Assembly (NCBI GenBank): GCA_016190055.1 | Contig: JACPRH010000017.1 | Coordinates: 1-64,000 of the forward strand | DNA from: Nitrososphaerota archaeon | Lineage (GTDB): Archaea > Thermoproteota > Nitrososphaeria > Nitrososphaerales > JACPRH01 | Direction of reading: 5' to 3' | Length of the DNA: 64,000 bases | Part shown: positions 7,734 through 16,484 of the stretch, in pieces | Numbering within the stretch: position 1 is the first letter of the stretch | Layout: every line of letters starts with the position of its first letter | Program-made: the position numbers and the translations under genes | The notes under the pieces: generated by a model | Databases searched by the model: none | Told to the model about the DNA's origin: nothing | Seen by the model: the letters and a program-made list of their open reading frames with translations, nothing else

Positions 7734-9923
7734 ATGATATTAGGAAAATCTCGTATAACTATTCTATCCGTACTTATTGTGCTGACATTCAGCACCTTCG
7801 CACCTGTACTAGTATATGCAGCACCTCTCGCGAACAATAGTAAAGATTGGCAGCACATAGAGGGCAACTCATGGGGATGGAACTACAGCCCTCAAACCCA
7901 AATCAACAAGGACAACGTGAACCAGCTTGAAGTTAAATGGATTGCACCAATACCGGGTGTAGCAAGCAGACCCGCAGGACTACAATCCATAAGCCTAGGT
8001 GAAGGAATCTCAGCACCCCTGCTGATCCATGGTGGCAAGGTCGCCGGTGTTACCAACTTTCTTAAAACGCTACAGTATGATATGGTGACTGGGCAGCTCC
8101 TGTGGACAAACGACTACACTGTTGATGTCACGAAGGAGATTACCAGATTGCCGCTGCAAGCATCCCAACCTCTTCACCTTCACGGCACACGCTACTGGGA
8201 GGCAGGTAACGCAGTCCTGCAGGTCGGACTGGTCTGCGACTTCTACGGAGTGGACTGGAACACAGGCAAAACCTCATTCAGAGTACCAGATCTCTGTCTC
8301 AATATCCCTGGTAACGTCTACAAGTACCAGAGTCAACTTATGGGATCAGGTGAAGCGGCAATAGGAACTTGGGAGAAGGGAAAACAGTTCATCTACGGGC
8401 TGCAGGGCTCCTTACAGGGTGACTTCGTATCAGGCCGCAGCCTGTTCGAAGGTATCGATATGGACACAAAGCAGGTGGTGTGGAGAGTCTTCAACCAGCC
8501 ACCTCAGGATATGGCTGACAAAGACTGGGCGCTACAAGAATGCGACATAGGTTATCTTGTAACAACATCCTGCAGCAAGTTCGCCTCAGATCCAAGTAAC
8601 CGAGCACTACTCGAATACGATTGGCAGGCCGTCCCCGGGCAACCTCCTCACAGGCTGAACGGTGTCAGCGCAAGCTGGGCTGAACCAATAGTCGACGAGG
8701 ACACAGGCCTGATGTACATACAGACCGGTAACCAGAGCCCCTACTCAAACCTCACCTCAAGACCCGGACCAAACCTGTACGGATCAACAATAATGGCTAT
8801 CGACATGAATGCAGGCAAACGTGCTTGGTGGGTACAACCCTATCCACATGATCCATATGATAAGGACTGCAACTGGGGCGGGATGCTGATAGATCATCCG
8901 AAGATTGGCAAGGTCTTCGTGAAAGGATGCAAGGACGGATTCATGTATGTAATTGACGCGAAGACAGGAAAGCCTCTACAGAGATGGGATGCCGTCGTCG
9001 AATCATATGGTGAGAACGATCGCTCATACATAATATATGATCCGCCAACCAAGGAAATGTTAACTCTACCTTGGGCAGGAGCAGGGAAAGAAGAGGTCAA
9101 GGCTTGGGCGAGGGTTAACCCAACCACCGTACTTTTGCGTCCAGGAGTCAATGACTTCGCTGGAGACGCCGCATACGATGGTGAAAACACTATCTACTAC
9201 AAGCCTACCGCCGGCGAATGGAAGATGCAGACTATAGATCTAGAACAATCAGGGGCAAAGGGATTAGCCTCATGGATAGTGTTACCCAGCAGCGCCCCAG
9301 CAAACACCACACTTGTTGCAAGAGACCTAGTGACTGGCCAAATTAAGTGGAGTTATGGGCCCTTCCCAGGTGCACACCGCGTAATGGGTGACCACGTGGT
9401 TATCACAGGAGGCATGATAATTGCTCCTAACAATGACGGATACATATACTACCTAGACAAAGACACAGGTAAGCTTCTCCGCAAAATGGTCATGGGCGCA
9501 ACAATGATAACAGGAGCCTCAGTAGGACAAGATTCTGCCGGTAATACGAAGATCATGCAAATAGTCGGTGTAGGCGTCCAAATGATGGCAGGATTCGTAA
9601 CCCCAATGGGCTCCCCGTCAGCCGGCACAATAGTAGCCATAGGACTATCAGAACAAGCAGGAGGCAAGGCCACAACAGTGACGACTACCGCCGTATCAAC
9701 ATCTGTCACTACCTCAATATCTACATCAATAGCCACCTCAACAACAACCTCGGCCACAACAGTTACAACAGCAACCACCATAACCTCCAGTGCGCCAACA
9801 CAAACCGTGACTCAATCAGTTACCCAGACTACAGGACTACCTTCAGAAGTCACCTACGCAGCAGTAGCAGTAGCAGTAATAGCTATCATAGGCGCAGCAG
9901 TACTACTAATGAGAAAGAAGTAG
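7734..9923 (+). CDS. Secreted, membrane-anchored PQQ-type quinoprotein dehydrogenase 2
   Basis: A 729-residue quinoprotein. The start is set at ATG 7734 rather than an upstream in-frame TTG at 7677, because the TATA box at 7702 sits 26 bases before it and because a clean signal peptide then begins at MILGKSRITILSV and ends PVLVYA. Asn333 (TGNQSPY) and Asp376-Lys-Asp378 (HDPYDKDCNW) fall at exactly the numbering of dehydrogenase 1; the residue between the Asp pair is Lys instead of Tyr. It lacks the YCGSPC Cys pair of its paralogues and has a different segment at residues 420-500, so its substrate may differ. A Ser/Thr-rich stalk and a C-terminal helix ending MRKK follow. It is in tandem with dehydrogenase 1 but has its own promoter and terminator. 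Confidence 0.85.
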   Translation: MILGKSRITILSVLIVLTFSTFAPVLVYAAPLANNSKDWQHIEGNSWGWNYSPQTQINKDNVNQLEVKWIAPIPGVASRPAGLQSISLGEGISAPLLIHGGKVAGVTNFLKTLQYDMVTGQLLWTNDYTVDVTKEITRLPLQASQPLHLHGTRYWEAGNAVLQVGLVCDFYGVDWNTGKTSFRVPDLCLNIPGNVYKYQSQLMGSGEAAIGTWEKGKQFIYGLQGSLQGDFVSGRSLFEGIDMDTKQVVWRVFNQPPQDMADKDWALQECDIGYLVTTSCSKFASDPSNRALLEYDWQAVPGQPPHRLNGVSASWAEPIVDEDTGLMYIQTGNQSPYSNLTSRPGPNLYGSTIMAIDMNAGKRAWWVQPYPHDPYDKDCNWGGMLIDHPKIGKVFVKGCKDGFMYVIDAKTGKPLQRWDAVVESYGENDRSYIIYDPPTKEMLTLPWAGAGKEEVKAWARVNPTTVLLRPGVNDFAGDAAYDGENTIYYKPTAGEWKMQTIDLEQSGAKGLASWIVLPSSAPANTTLVARDLVTGQIKWSYGPFPGAHRVMGDHVVITGGMIIAPNNDGYIYYLDKDTGKLLRKMVMGATMITGASVGQDSAGNTKIMQIVGVGVQMMAGFVTPMGSPSAGTIVAIGLSEQAGGKATTVTTTAVSTSVTTSISTSIATSTTTSATTVTTATTITSSAPTQTVTQSVTQTTGLPSEVTYAAVAVAVIAIIGAAVLLMRKK

Positions 9924-9937
9924 GAAAAAGCAGAAGA

Positions 9938-9973
9938 GACGATCCTGTGAGGATCGTCACTCCCTTCTTTTTA
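9938..9973 (+). terminator. Terminator after dehydrogenase 2
   Basis: GACGATCCT, loop GTG, AGGATCGTC, followed by ACTCCCTTCTTTTT. The stem is nearly identical to those after dehydrogenases 1 and 3. Confidence 0.75.
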
Positions 9974-10005
9974 CCGTAACTAAACCTTGCGCTTCGTAGT
10001 TGGGG

Positions 10006-10086
10006 TACTGCGGAGGTGGGGTTGTGGCGGCCAAGACAGCTGGTCAAATTTTCCCCACAGGGTGCAGGAGCCACATGCCTGCACCC
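10006..10086 (+). ncRNA. Candidate structured RNA element, copy 1 (downstream of dehydrogenase 2)
   Basis: First of three related elements (others at 12372-12455 and 29551-29634, both on the minus strand). It contains a stem GTGGGG/CCCCAC (10016-10021 with 10053-10058), one spacer base, then a nine-base-pair hairpin at 10060-10068/10078-10086 closing the loop AGCCACATG. The sequence TTTTCCCCAC and the loop are nearly constant in all copies, while the hairpin stem changes in a compensatory way. Each copy lies 62-250 bases past a quinoprotein stop codon on the same strand as that gene. It could be an independently transcribed RNA, a processed 3' end or a DNA repeat. Confidence 0.6.
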
Positions 10087-10203
10087 AAAGCCCTACTCCA
10101 ATTAATCATCAGCAATTCTCAACACTCATTGATCGCAGGAAACTCTCAGAAACCGACTATTCCAGCCAAATCTAGCCACGCTAGGAACTGGCGGAGTAGC
10201 AGG

Positions 10204-10800
10204 CTAATTCTGCTCCGGCAGCTCTTTTCTAATATGGAACCAGTTTCTCCACATTAAGGGTAGGTTTTTGCCGTACCATTGGTGGAACCAGCTGAGTATT
10301 TCGCTGCGTGTTAGGCCGGCGAGCTGCGCATCCTCCTCAGATAGCTTGTATGGATCTATCTGCTCTGTCTTGTATACTTCAATAACACACTGTGGTTCTT
10401 TGAGATGTGCTTTTACGAAGCGGCTGTGAATAACATAGTAGTAGCCGTGTTTCGGAGTCGTCCTGTAGGTGCACTGGACTTCGCCTCGAAGAATCTTCTC
10501 AATAAGAGGAGCAATAAACACAATCTGCTTAACCCGATTATAATACGCGTCAACAGCCTCAACCCTGAAAGCCTCAGGAAACTTTGCTAGCAGTAAACTC
10601 ACATTCTCATTAAAACTTAGAGTCGGGTCCATCTCACTATCCCAATCAACCCTGCTAAACACATCAGCAGCAGCAACAGACTCAGCAATCCACTTCTTAC
10701 ACCGCTTAACAACAACAGCAGAACCAACACCCCCACTACCACCACTACGACTACTGCGACGCAACCCTAAATCACCAACACCCTCTAAACAACCAAGCAA
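10204..10800 (-). CDS. ASCH-domain protein
   Basis: The C-terminal 140 residues carry the ASCH/PUA-like pattern: a segment KILRGEVQCTYRT in which the family has its K-x-R-G-x-K/T site, the beta strands HGYYYVIHSRF, and a later DAQLAGLTRSEILSWFHQWYG helix. ASCH domains bind RNA or modified nucleotides. The start is unclear: the first 55 residues of the open frame are Gly/Ser-rich and look non-coding, so translation probably begins near WDSEMDPTLSFNEN (about 10635) or at a Val codon before it. A truncated copy lies at 3754-3990. The gene converges on dehydrogenase 2. Confidence 0.65.
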   Translation of the reverse strand: MLGCLEGVGDLGLRRSSRSGGSGGVGSAVVVKRCKKWIAESVAAADVFSRVDWDSEMDPTLSFNENVSLLLAKFPEAFRVEAVDAYYNRVKQIVFIAPLIEKILRGEVQCTYRTTPKHGYYYVIHSRFVKAHLKEPQCVIEVYKTEQIDPYKLSEEDAQLAGLTRSEILSWFHQWYGKNLPLMWRNWFHIRKELPEQN

Positions 10801-10902
10801 ACAACAAACAAAGCCCCTCAGAATATAAAACTTACAGCAAGCACCCCGGTTCTGTTGATTGTTTGGGTGTTGTACTTGGATGTTGGAATCTGGGTGGTAA
10901 GG

Positions 10903-11087
10903 ATTAGAGGGAATGAACGGTACTCAGAGAGAGGGTTAAGGTTCAGCGAGGCTGGAAAACGATGAGTACACCCTTAGCGGAGGGAGCAAGAATCAATTAC
11001 AATTTCATCAAGCCACACTCAGCATTAGACGGTCAAACTCCAGCTGAGCGAGCTAAGCTAGATAGAGAAACATGGATGACCTGCTAA
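10903..11087 (+). pseudogene. IS6-like transposase C-terminal relic
   Basis: The frame ending at TAA 11085 reads RVKVQRGWK, STPLAEGARINYNFIKPHSAL and GQTPAERAKLD, the typical C-terminus of IS6/IS240-type DDE transposases (the catalytic Glu region and the NFIKPH motif). Just upstream, EGMNGT continues the family pattern in another frame, so at least one frameshift is present. The N-terminal two thirds are missing. Confidence 0.75.
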
Positions 11088-11244
11088 AGAAAAGCCTAAG
11101 CCAAGTACCTTAAACTATCAGAACCCGCCATGAAATACTTTATATTTCCTGTACGCTGACGGAAAGGTTGCATGAAATTGAGCGAAAAAGTCGTTTCTCG
11201 TTCCGTGGCCATTTACACGGCATGAAGAAGATAAAGAAAGGAAA

Positions 11245-12126
11245 TTGTCCAAGCATCATAACCCATACGTTAAGAAGGCGGAAAATATTGCGCTACTATC
11301 CGCAATCATCGTCGGCAGCATAGGCATTGCCGAACTCAGCGTAGCGCAGATATCTGGAAGCATTTCACTGCTGGCAGACGGCATCGACGCCATGTCTGAC
11401 GCAAGCGTAACCACAATAGTGTGGTTAGGCATTCGAATAAGCCGTAAGAAAGCTGATAGCCTATTCCACTACGGCTATTACCGTGCAGAGAACCTTTCTG
11501 CATTTCTAATCGCCATAATGCTTGCAATAGTGAGCGGTCTAACATTCTATAATGGATATCTTAGATTTTTTTCACCCATTGCGATAGGATCACCTGCTAT
11601 AGCGCTAGCAACCGCATTCATAGCAGGAACCGTGTCACTGATCTTAGCATTCATCAAGAGAAACATAGCTATCAAATCGAACCTTCTCTCCCTTAAAGCT
11701 GAGGCGACAAACGCAATCAAGGACGGCTCAGCATCCTTTATAGTGTTCTTTAGCATCCTCGCCTCTTTTCTAGGTTTCACACAGATGGACTCGATTGGAG
11801 CAATGATCGTGACCGTATTAATCGCCACAGTGTCGATGACAATCTTGAAGGAAACCACTCTCATACTTCTAGATGCTTGGCATAATCCTGAAGTAGTTAC
11901 TGAGATGAAAAAAATGGTCGAGAATGTTGACGGCGTACGCCTGAAAACTATTAAGCTCAGACAAAGCGGGCCCTACATAGTCGGTGAAATGATAATAACT
12001 GTCAACCCAGAACTAACAGTAGCCGAACTAACCAAGATAAAGGATAAAATTCAGGAAACAGTAAAAAACAAGATAAAAGGATTAGAGAGCCTCATAATTT
12101 CTGCGGAACCACATGGCGATAGATAA
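11245..12126 (+). CDS. Cation diffusion facilitator (CDF) metal efflux transporter
   Basis: A 293-residue protein from TTG 11245 with six membrane helices and a cytoplasmic C-terminal ferredoxin-like domain (VVTEMKKMVENVDGVRLKTIKLR). CDF proteins exchange Zn, Fe, Mn or Cd ions for protons. Helix 2 has the metal pair Asp48-x3-Asp52 (DAMSD), as in iron/cadmium-type FieF rather than the His-x3-Asp of zinc exporters. In helix 5 the usual His-x3-Asp reads Asn-x3-Asp (NAIKD), so specificity is hard to predict. It lies between dehydrogenases 2 and 3; a link to their metal cofactor is conceivable but unsupported. Confidence 0.85.
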   Translation: MSKHHNPYVKKAENIALLSAIIVGSIGIAELSVAQISGSISLLADGIDAMSDASVTTIVWLGIRISRKKADSLFHYGYYRAENLSAFLIAIMLAIVSGLTFYNGYLRFFSPIAIGSPAIALATAFIAGTVSLILAFIKRNIAIKSNLLSLKAEATNAIKDGSASFIVFFSILASFLGFTQMDSIGAMIVTVLIATVSMTILKETTLILLDAWHNPEVVTEMKKMVENVDGVRLKTIKLRQSGPYIVGEMIITVNPELTVAELTKIKDKIQETVKNKIKGLESLIISAEPHGDR

Positions 12127-12371
12127 CTCCGGTCAGTCTAATAGCAGTTAACAGTAAAATCCGATAGCTAGCAAGTTGAATATTACCACCCGAATTTCAA
12201 CACCCGTTTTAAACACCCGAAGAATGAACAGACCTTAACGTGCCACTAAACCAACTATCTAAGGCTCGAAGAGATTCCCGTCCGAATTTTGCTAGAAACT
12301 AAAAGATCATGTGACCTGGCCTGTAGGTGGAAAGATAGTAGAATCGCTCGTACCGATTTTGATAAATGTTT

Positions 12372-12455
12372 GGATGCAGTCATGTGGCTCCTGCACCCGT
12401 GGGGAAAATATGACCAGCCTGTCGTTTGAGCCGCCACAACCCCACCTCTACGGTA
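12372..12455 (-). ncRNA. Candidate structured RNA element, copy 2 (downstream of dehydrogenase 3)
   Basis: Minus-strand homologue of the element at 10006-10086. Its hairpin pairs 12391-12398 with 12372-12379; read as minus-strand RNA it has one G-U wobble, while the plus strand would have an A-C mismatch. This favours transcription in the direction of the quinoprotein gene. The GTGGGG/CCCCAC stem is unchanged. It begins about 70 bases past the stop codon of dehydrogenase 3, after the terminator hairpin. Confidence 0.6.
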
Positions 12456-12476
12456 GTAGAGCTAAAGGTTGAACAC

Positions 12477-12513
12477 AAAAAATGGGGAAGGACGATCCTT
12501 GCTCAGGATCGTC
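12477..12513 (-). terminator. Terminator after dehydrogenase 3
   Basis: On the minus strand GACGATCCT, loop GAGCA, AGGATCGTC is followed by CTTCCCCATTTTTT. The stem is the same as after dehydrogenase 2. Confidence 0.75.
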
Positions 12514-12526
12514 TACACGCTGTTTC

Positions 12527-14779
12527 TTACTTCTTTCGCATCATCATTACTGCTGCTGCGACTATGGCAATGACTGCTATTCCGATTGCTGCGTAGGTTA
12601 CTGGACCCATGGTTTCTGTAGCTGACGTAGCGGTTACGGTCTGTCCAGGTGCAGTAGTAGTTACCGTAGTAGCTACAGTTGTTGCAGAGGTGCTTATGGC
12701 TGTTGTTGTGACGGTTGTGCTCGCGGTGGTGGTTGCAGTGGTTGCTGATGTTGATGTGACAGTCTGGGTTGTTGATGAGGTGATAGTGGTGCTGGCGGTT
12801 GTTGTCACGGTTGTTGTTTTGGCCTCGGCTGCAGCTCGATCGGATAGACCTAGAGCAATTATGGTGGCCGACAAGGCGCGACCAGCGCTGCCGGTTGCGC
12901 CGCCGGATACGAGAGTCAGTATCTTTGAGTTGCCGGCGGAGTCTGCGCCTATTGTAGGTCCGACCCACATCGCTGCACCGACGTTGATTTCATGCAGAAG
13001 TTTGCCTGTATCCTTGTCTAGGAATCTCACGTAGCCGTCTCCAAAGCCGCTGTAAACCATGCCGCCTGTTACGACCATGTGTGAGCGCTGCTGATTGACT
13101 GGCCAGAACCAGGTCCATTTGGCCTTGCCGGTAGCCAAGTCTCTTGCGACAATGGTGGTGTTCGTTATGGGGTAACTCTTAGTAGTGAAGAGGTTTCCTC
13201 CAACGACGTAGGGATTCTCCTTCAGTATATCCACCTGCAGGCCTATTGCATAGTGAATTACTGTCTGTGTCTCCGGGTCGTATGACGGATCTGTGGCGAA
13301 GAGTCCATTGGACCAGAACGGATAGACTGTACATGGGAGAGTGCAGGCTTTACCCTTGTCACCTGGCTTAGTAGCTGGATAGCTTATCCAGTTCCATTCT
13401 CTCATATCGTAGCTGCTATATGGGTCTGGTCGATAGTACTTGACACCCTCAGGCATCGTCTTCAATGCTGATGCACCTATTTGTCCCCAACTTACCTGCT
13501 CAGCCACCACATCGGCTGTCCATACGGGTTTGCCGGTCTTGGCGTCCATTGCGTACAATACTCCTTCCTTGCAGCCCTTCACGTAGATTTTGCCTACTGT
13601 AGATGACTCAGCTAGCATGCCGCTCCAGTTGCAGTCGTAGTCATATGGATCGTGCGGGAATGGCTGTAGCCACCAGGCGCGTTGACCCTTGTTCATATCG
13701 ATGGCCATGATGGTGCTTCCATACAGCCGCGGACCTGGAGCCAGAGACATGTTCGAGTAGGGCCCTTGGTTGCCGGTATTGGTGTATAATATGCCTGTGT
13801 CCTCATCAATTACGGGTTGACCCCAGTTCGAGGTTACACCAGCCCACTTGCTCGGAGCTTGGTTAGGTAGAGCAAAGTCCCATTCGAGTCCAGCTTGGTT
13901 CTTAGCTGCCACATCTGTACATGGATTTGTGCGGAAGTAGCCTATGTCGCATTCCTGTAGGGCCCAGTCTTTTGTAAGCCGGTCATATGGTGGGCTGCTG
14001 TAGACTTTCCATATGATATTGTAGGGTGCATCCATACTTATGCCGACAGTAGTATGCCTTCCATTTCCTGCTCCGTCAGCTCTTAGCGAGCTGTGAATGT
14101 AGCCGGGGAGGACGTAGACGAATTGACGACCCTTTTCGTATGTTCCAACATCCGCTACAGAGTTTAATGTTTGTCTATAGATGAAATTGCTTGAAACCAG
14201 TTGTCCATCGATATTTGTTTTACAGATATCCGCGATCCGGAACTTTGTCTTACCTGTCTTCGCATCTATAGCGTAGATGTCACAGGCCTTTCCGCCGACA
14301 AGTATTGCATCTCCACCCTCCCAGTACCTTACACCGTGAGAGTGACCCGAACCGAATATTACGGGTAGCTTCGCCGCTTCTGTGGCGTTGATCAGATAGT
14401 CGTGTGACCATACCTGTTTGCCGGTCTTCATGTCAATAGCGTATGTTCTGAAGAAGTTCGTGGTGACATAAGCTATGCCGTTGTGGATTATAGGCGGCGC
14501 GGTTGAACCATCCTCCATACCTAGAGAGGTCATCGCCGCCGGCGATAGGGCTTTGCTTCCGAGTGGGAACACCCACTTTACCTCCAGATCCTTCACGTTG
14601 TTCTTGTTGATCTGGGTCTGTGGGCTGTAGTTCCAAGCCCATGAGTTGCCGTTCACACGCTGCCAATCCTTGTCACTATTCGACAGGGGTGCTGCGTACG
14701 CGAGTGCTGGAATGAATGCGCTGAACGCTAGTATAACTAGTACAGTATAATTTGTTACTCTATATCTTCTAGATAACAT
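12527..14779 (-). CDS. Secreted, membrane-anchored PQQ-type quinoprotein dehydrogenase 3
   Basis: A 750-residue quinoprotein. ATG 14779 is chosen over an upstream in-frame ATG at 14806, because that upstream codon overlaps the TATA box and 14779 lies 26 bases downstream of it. The signal peptide ends PALAYA. Asn337 (TGNQGPY) and Asp380-Tyr-Asp382 (HDPYDYDCNWSG) match the metal/PQQ-site residues of the paralogues with a four-residue offset. The eight paired Cys of dehydrogenase 1 are kept. The C-terminus has a long Thr-rich stalk (residues about 665-720) and a membrane helix ending MMMRKK, but PVTYAA replaces the LPSEVTYA motif of the others. The substrate is unknown. Confidence 0.85.
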   Translation of the reverse strand: MLSRRYRVTNYTVLVILAFSAFIPALAYAAPLSNSDKDWQRVNGNSWAWNYSPQTQINKNNVKDLEVKWVFPLGSKALSPAAMTSLGMEDGSTAPPIIHNGIAYVTTNFFRTYAIDMKTGKQVWSHDYLINATEAAKLPVIFGSGHSHGVRYWEGGDAILVGGKACDIYAIDAKTGKTKFRIADICKTNIDGQLVSSNFIYRQTLNSVADVGTYEKGRQFVYVLPGYIHSSLRADGAGNGRHTTVGISMDAPYNIIWKVYSSPPYDRLTKDWALQECDIGYFRTNPCTDVAAKNQAGLEWDFALPNQAPSKWAGVTSNWGQPVIDEDTGILYTNTGNQGPYSNMSLAPGPRLYGSTIMAIDMNKGQRAWWLQPFPHDPYDYDCNWSGMLAESSTVGKIYVKGCKEGVLYAMDAKTGKPVWTADVVAEQVSWGQIGASALKTMPEGVKYYRPDPYSSYDMREWNWISYPATKPGDKGKACTLPCTVYPFWSNGLFATDPSYDPETQTVIHYAIGLQVDILKENPYVVGGNLFTTKSYPITNTTIVARDLATGKAKWTWFWPVNQQRSHMVVTGGMVYSGFGDGYVRFLDKDTGKLLHEINVGAAMWVGPTIGADSAGNSKILTLVSGGATGSAGRALSATIIALGLSDRAAAEAKTTTVTTTASTTITSSTTQTVTSTSATTATTTASTTVTTTAISTSATTVATTVTTTAPGQTVTATSATETMGPVTYAAIGIAVIAIVAAAVMMMRKK

Positions 14780-14804
14780 TAGAGCCTTATTTGAAAATGG
14801 CCGC

Positions 14805-14840
14805 ATATAAATGGTGGTAAGACGGCATCCATACGACCAA
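14805..14840 (-). promoter_or_regulatory. Conserved promoter element of dehydrogenase 3
   Basis: On the minus strand TTGGTCGTAT, GCCGTCTTACCAC and TTTATAT recur in the same order and spacing as at 7673-7708, 26 bases before the start codon. Confidence 0.7.
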
Positions 14841-15074
14841 ACAGATCATAACTTACTAAAAAGTGCAAATTATACAATCAGGACTTACCGCTTTAGCATC
14901 CATCCAATGCACTAATTATCAGCAATAGGCTGGAGCTGCGCCGTGTGTCGACCGGCTTACTCTATATGCAAATAGGTGATGCTTCTTAACCGGGCAGAAT
15001 CTGATCGAGCCATAATTAGCCCAAAAAATGAGGGTGATTACCGCATTGAAAAGATCGTTCGCTACACCTATCTA

Positions 15075-16484
15075 TCATCTTTTCTTTCTCGCTATGAGTA
15101 GTGCGGCTACTATTACAATAGCGACGAGCGCTACTGCAGATACTGCGTACGTGACTTCTGAGGACAGCCCGCTGGTCTGGGTGAAAGATTGAATGGTAGC
15201 TGCTGTCTGTGCAGGAACTGTGCTGGTGACTGAAGTTGTTGTTGGTGATGCTTGAGTCGAGGTTGTCGTAGTTGTGTTTACGTTGCTTTTAGATCCTAAA
15301 AGAAACTTTTGGACTGTAGCTTCGTAAAAGCCGGCGCCTATGCCCCAAGTAACTCCTGCCGTGTAGATACTGGCGCCTGAGACAACGATACCGTATGCCC
15401 CACCGAACCGAGATCTTTCATAAGTATTGTTCCAGATTATGTTCCCGTTGGAATCATACTTCAAGAGAAGTGTACCAAACCTTTGGAAGTATCCCTTCTT
15501 CCCTGCAACGTAAACGTTGTCATCTGAAACGGCAACCCCGTAAGCTATCTCTGTTTCAATATCACCATATGTTCTACTCCATATCAGGTTCCCGTCGGAG
15601 CCATATTTCAGGAGAATCGCATCTTCTACGTCATTGTCAGGCTCGACTATCCACCCAGCTACATAGATATCCTGCTCAGAGATGCTGATACTCCGCGCCT
15701 CACTAGATCGGTTATTATCCCAGATCTTACGCCATATGGGGCTCCCGTTAGAATTCATTTTTAGGAGAAAGACATCATAGTCCTCTTCACTGCCTGTCGA
15801 TCCTGCCAGGTAGATGTTGTCACCTGAAACTGATACGCCATAAGCGTGAGTCCTATTATTTACACCTCCATCATCATAGGTTTTGTTCCAAATTAACGCC
15901 CCGTCGAGATTGAACGTTGAGATGAACGCGGTGTAACCCTTGTCGCCACCCATAGATCCTGCCACGTATATGCGGTCACCTGAAACGGTGAGACTCTGCG
16001 CCCAATGATACTGATATTCACCCCAAACTTTCTCCCATAGCAGATTCCCGTCTAAATCATACTTCAAAAGAAAGGCATCGAAGTTATCAGTACTACCCGT
16101 ATACCCCACTACATAGACACTGTTACTCGAGACTACTACACTATGCGCCTCATTAATCTGGTTCCTCGTCCAATTCCTGCTCCACAGCAAGTTCCCTTCT
16201 AAATCATACTTCAAAAGAAAAGTAGAGACACCTACGAGATATTCCCCCGACGACGTCACCACATAGACACCATCATCCGAAGTAGCGACACCATACGCCA
16301 CATCATGCCCCTCATGAGTCCATATCTCATACCAACCCATAGGCGGAGCCTCCTCAGCCACTACCGGTGAACACAACAAAATTACAGATACAACCCCAAG
16401 AAACGCAGCATAAAACAAAACCCTCAACTGCCCACTGCCTAGATAATTATTAGCTAAACGAGTCGTCAGCGAAACGCCTACCAA
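15075..16484 (-). CDS. Secreted beta-propeller repeat protein with the quinoprotein-type C-terminal anchor
   Basis: An N-terminal hydrophobic segment ending SPVVAEE acts as signal peptide. About seven repeats of roughly 50 residues follow, each with AYGVAVSDDNVYVAG, then FLLKYDLDGNLLW, the pattern of SBBP/PQQ-like propeller blades of unknown ligand. None of the quinoprotein active-site motifs is present, so it is probably a binding or structural surface protein. The C-terminus (GLSSEVTYA, one helix, then ARKKR) is closely similar to the anchors of dehydrogenases 1, 2 and 4. The listed TTG start at 16484 could be too early; a TTG at 16427 would give a shorter signal peptide. Confidence 0.75.
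   Translation of the reverse strand: MVGVSLTTRLANNYLGSGQLRVLFYAAFLGVVSVILLCSPVVAEEAPPMGWYEIWTHEGHDVAYGVATSDDGVYVVTSSGEYLVGVSTFLLKYDLEGNLLWSRNWTRNQINEAHSVVVSSNSVYVVGYTGSTDNFDAFLLKYDLDGNLLWEKVWGEYQYHWAQSLTVSGDRIYVAGSMGGDKGYTAFISTFNLDGALIWNKTYDDGGVNNRTHAYGVSVSGDNIYLAGSTGSEEDYDVFLLKMNSNGSPIWRKIWDNNRSSEARSISISEQDIYVAGWIVEPDNDVEDAILLKYGSDGNLIWSRTYGDIETEIAYGVAVSDDNVYVAGKKGYFQRFGTLLLKYDSNGNIIWNNTYERSRFGGAYGIVVSGASIYTAGVTWGIGAGFYEATVQKFLLGSKSNVNTTTTTSTQASPTTTSVTSTVPAQTAATIQSFTQTSGLSSEVTYAVSAVALVAIVIVAALLIARKKR

Noticed and set aside
9987-10257. Small frames across the structured element (10000 +, 12255 -)
   Set aside because: Copies 1 and 2 give similar peptides (FPTGCRSHM, FPHGCRSHM), but copy 3 has a stop codon and the copies differ by indels; stem covariation explains the conservation better.
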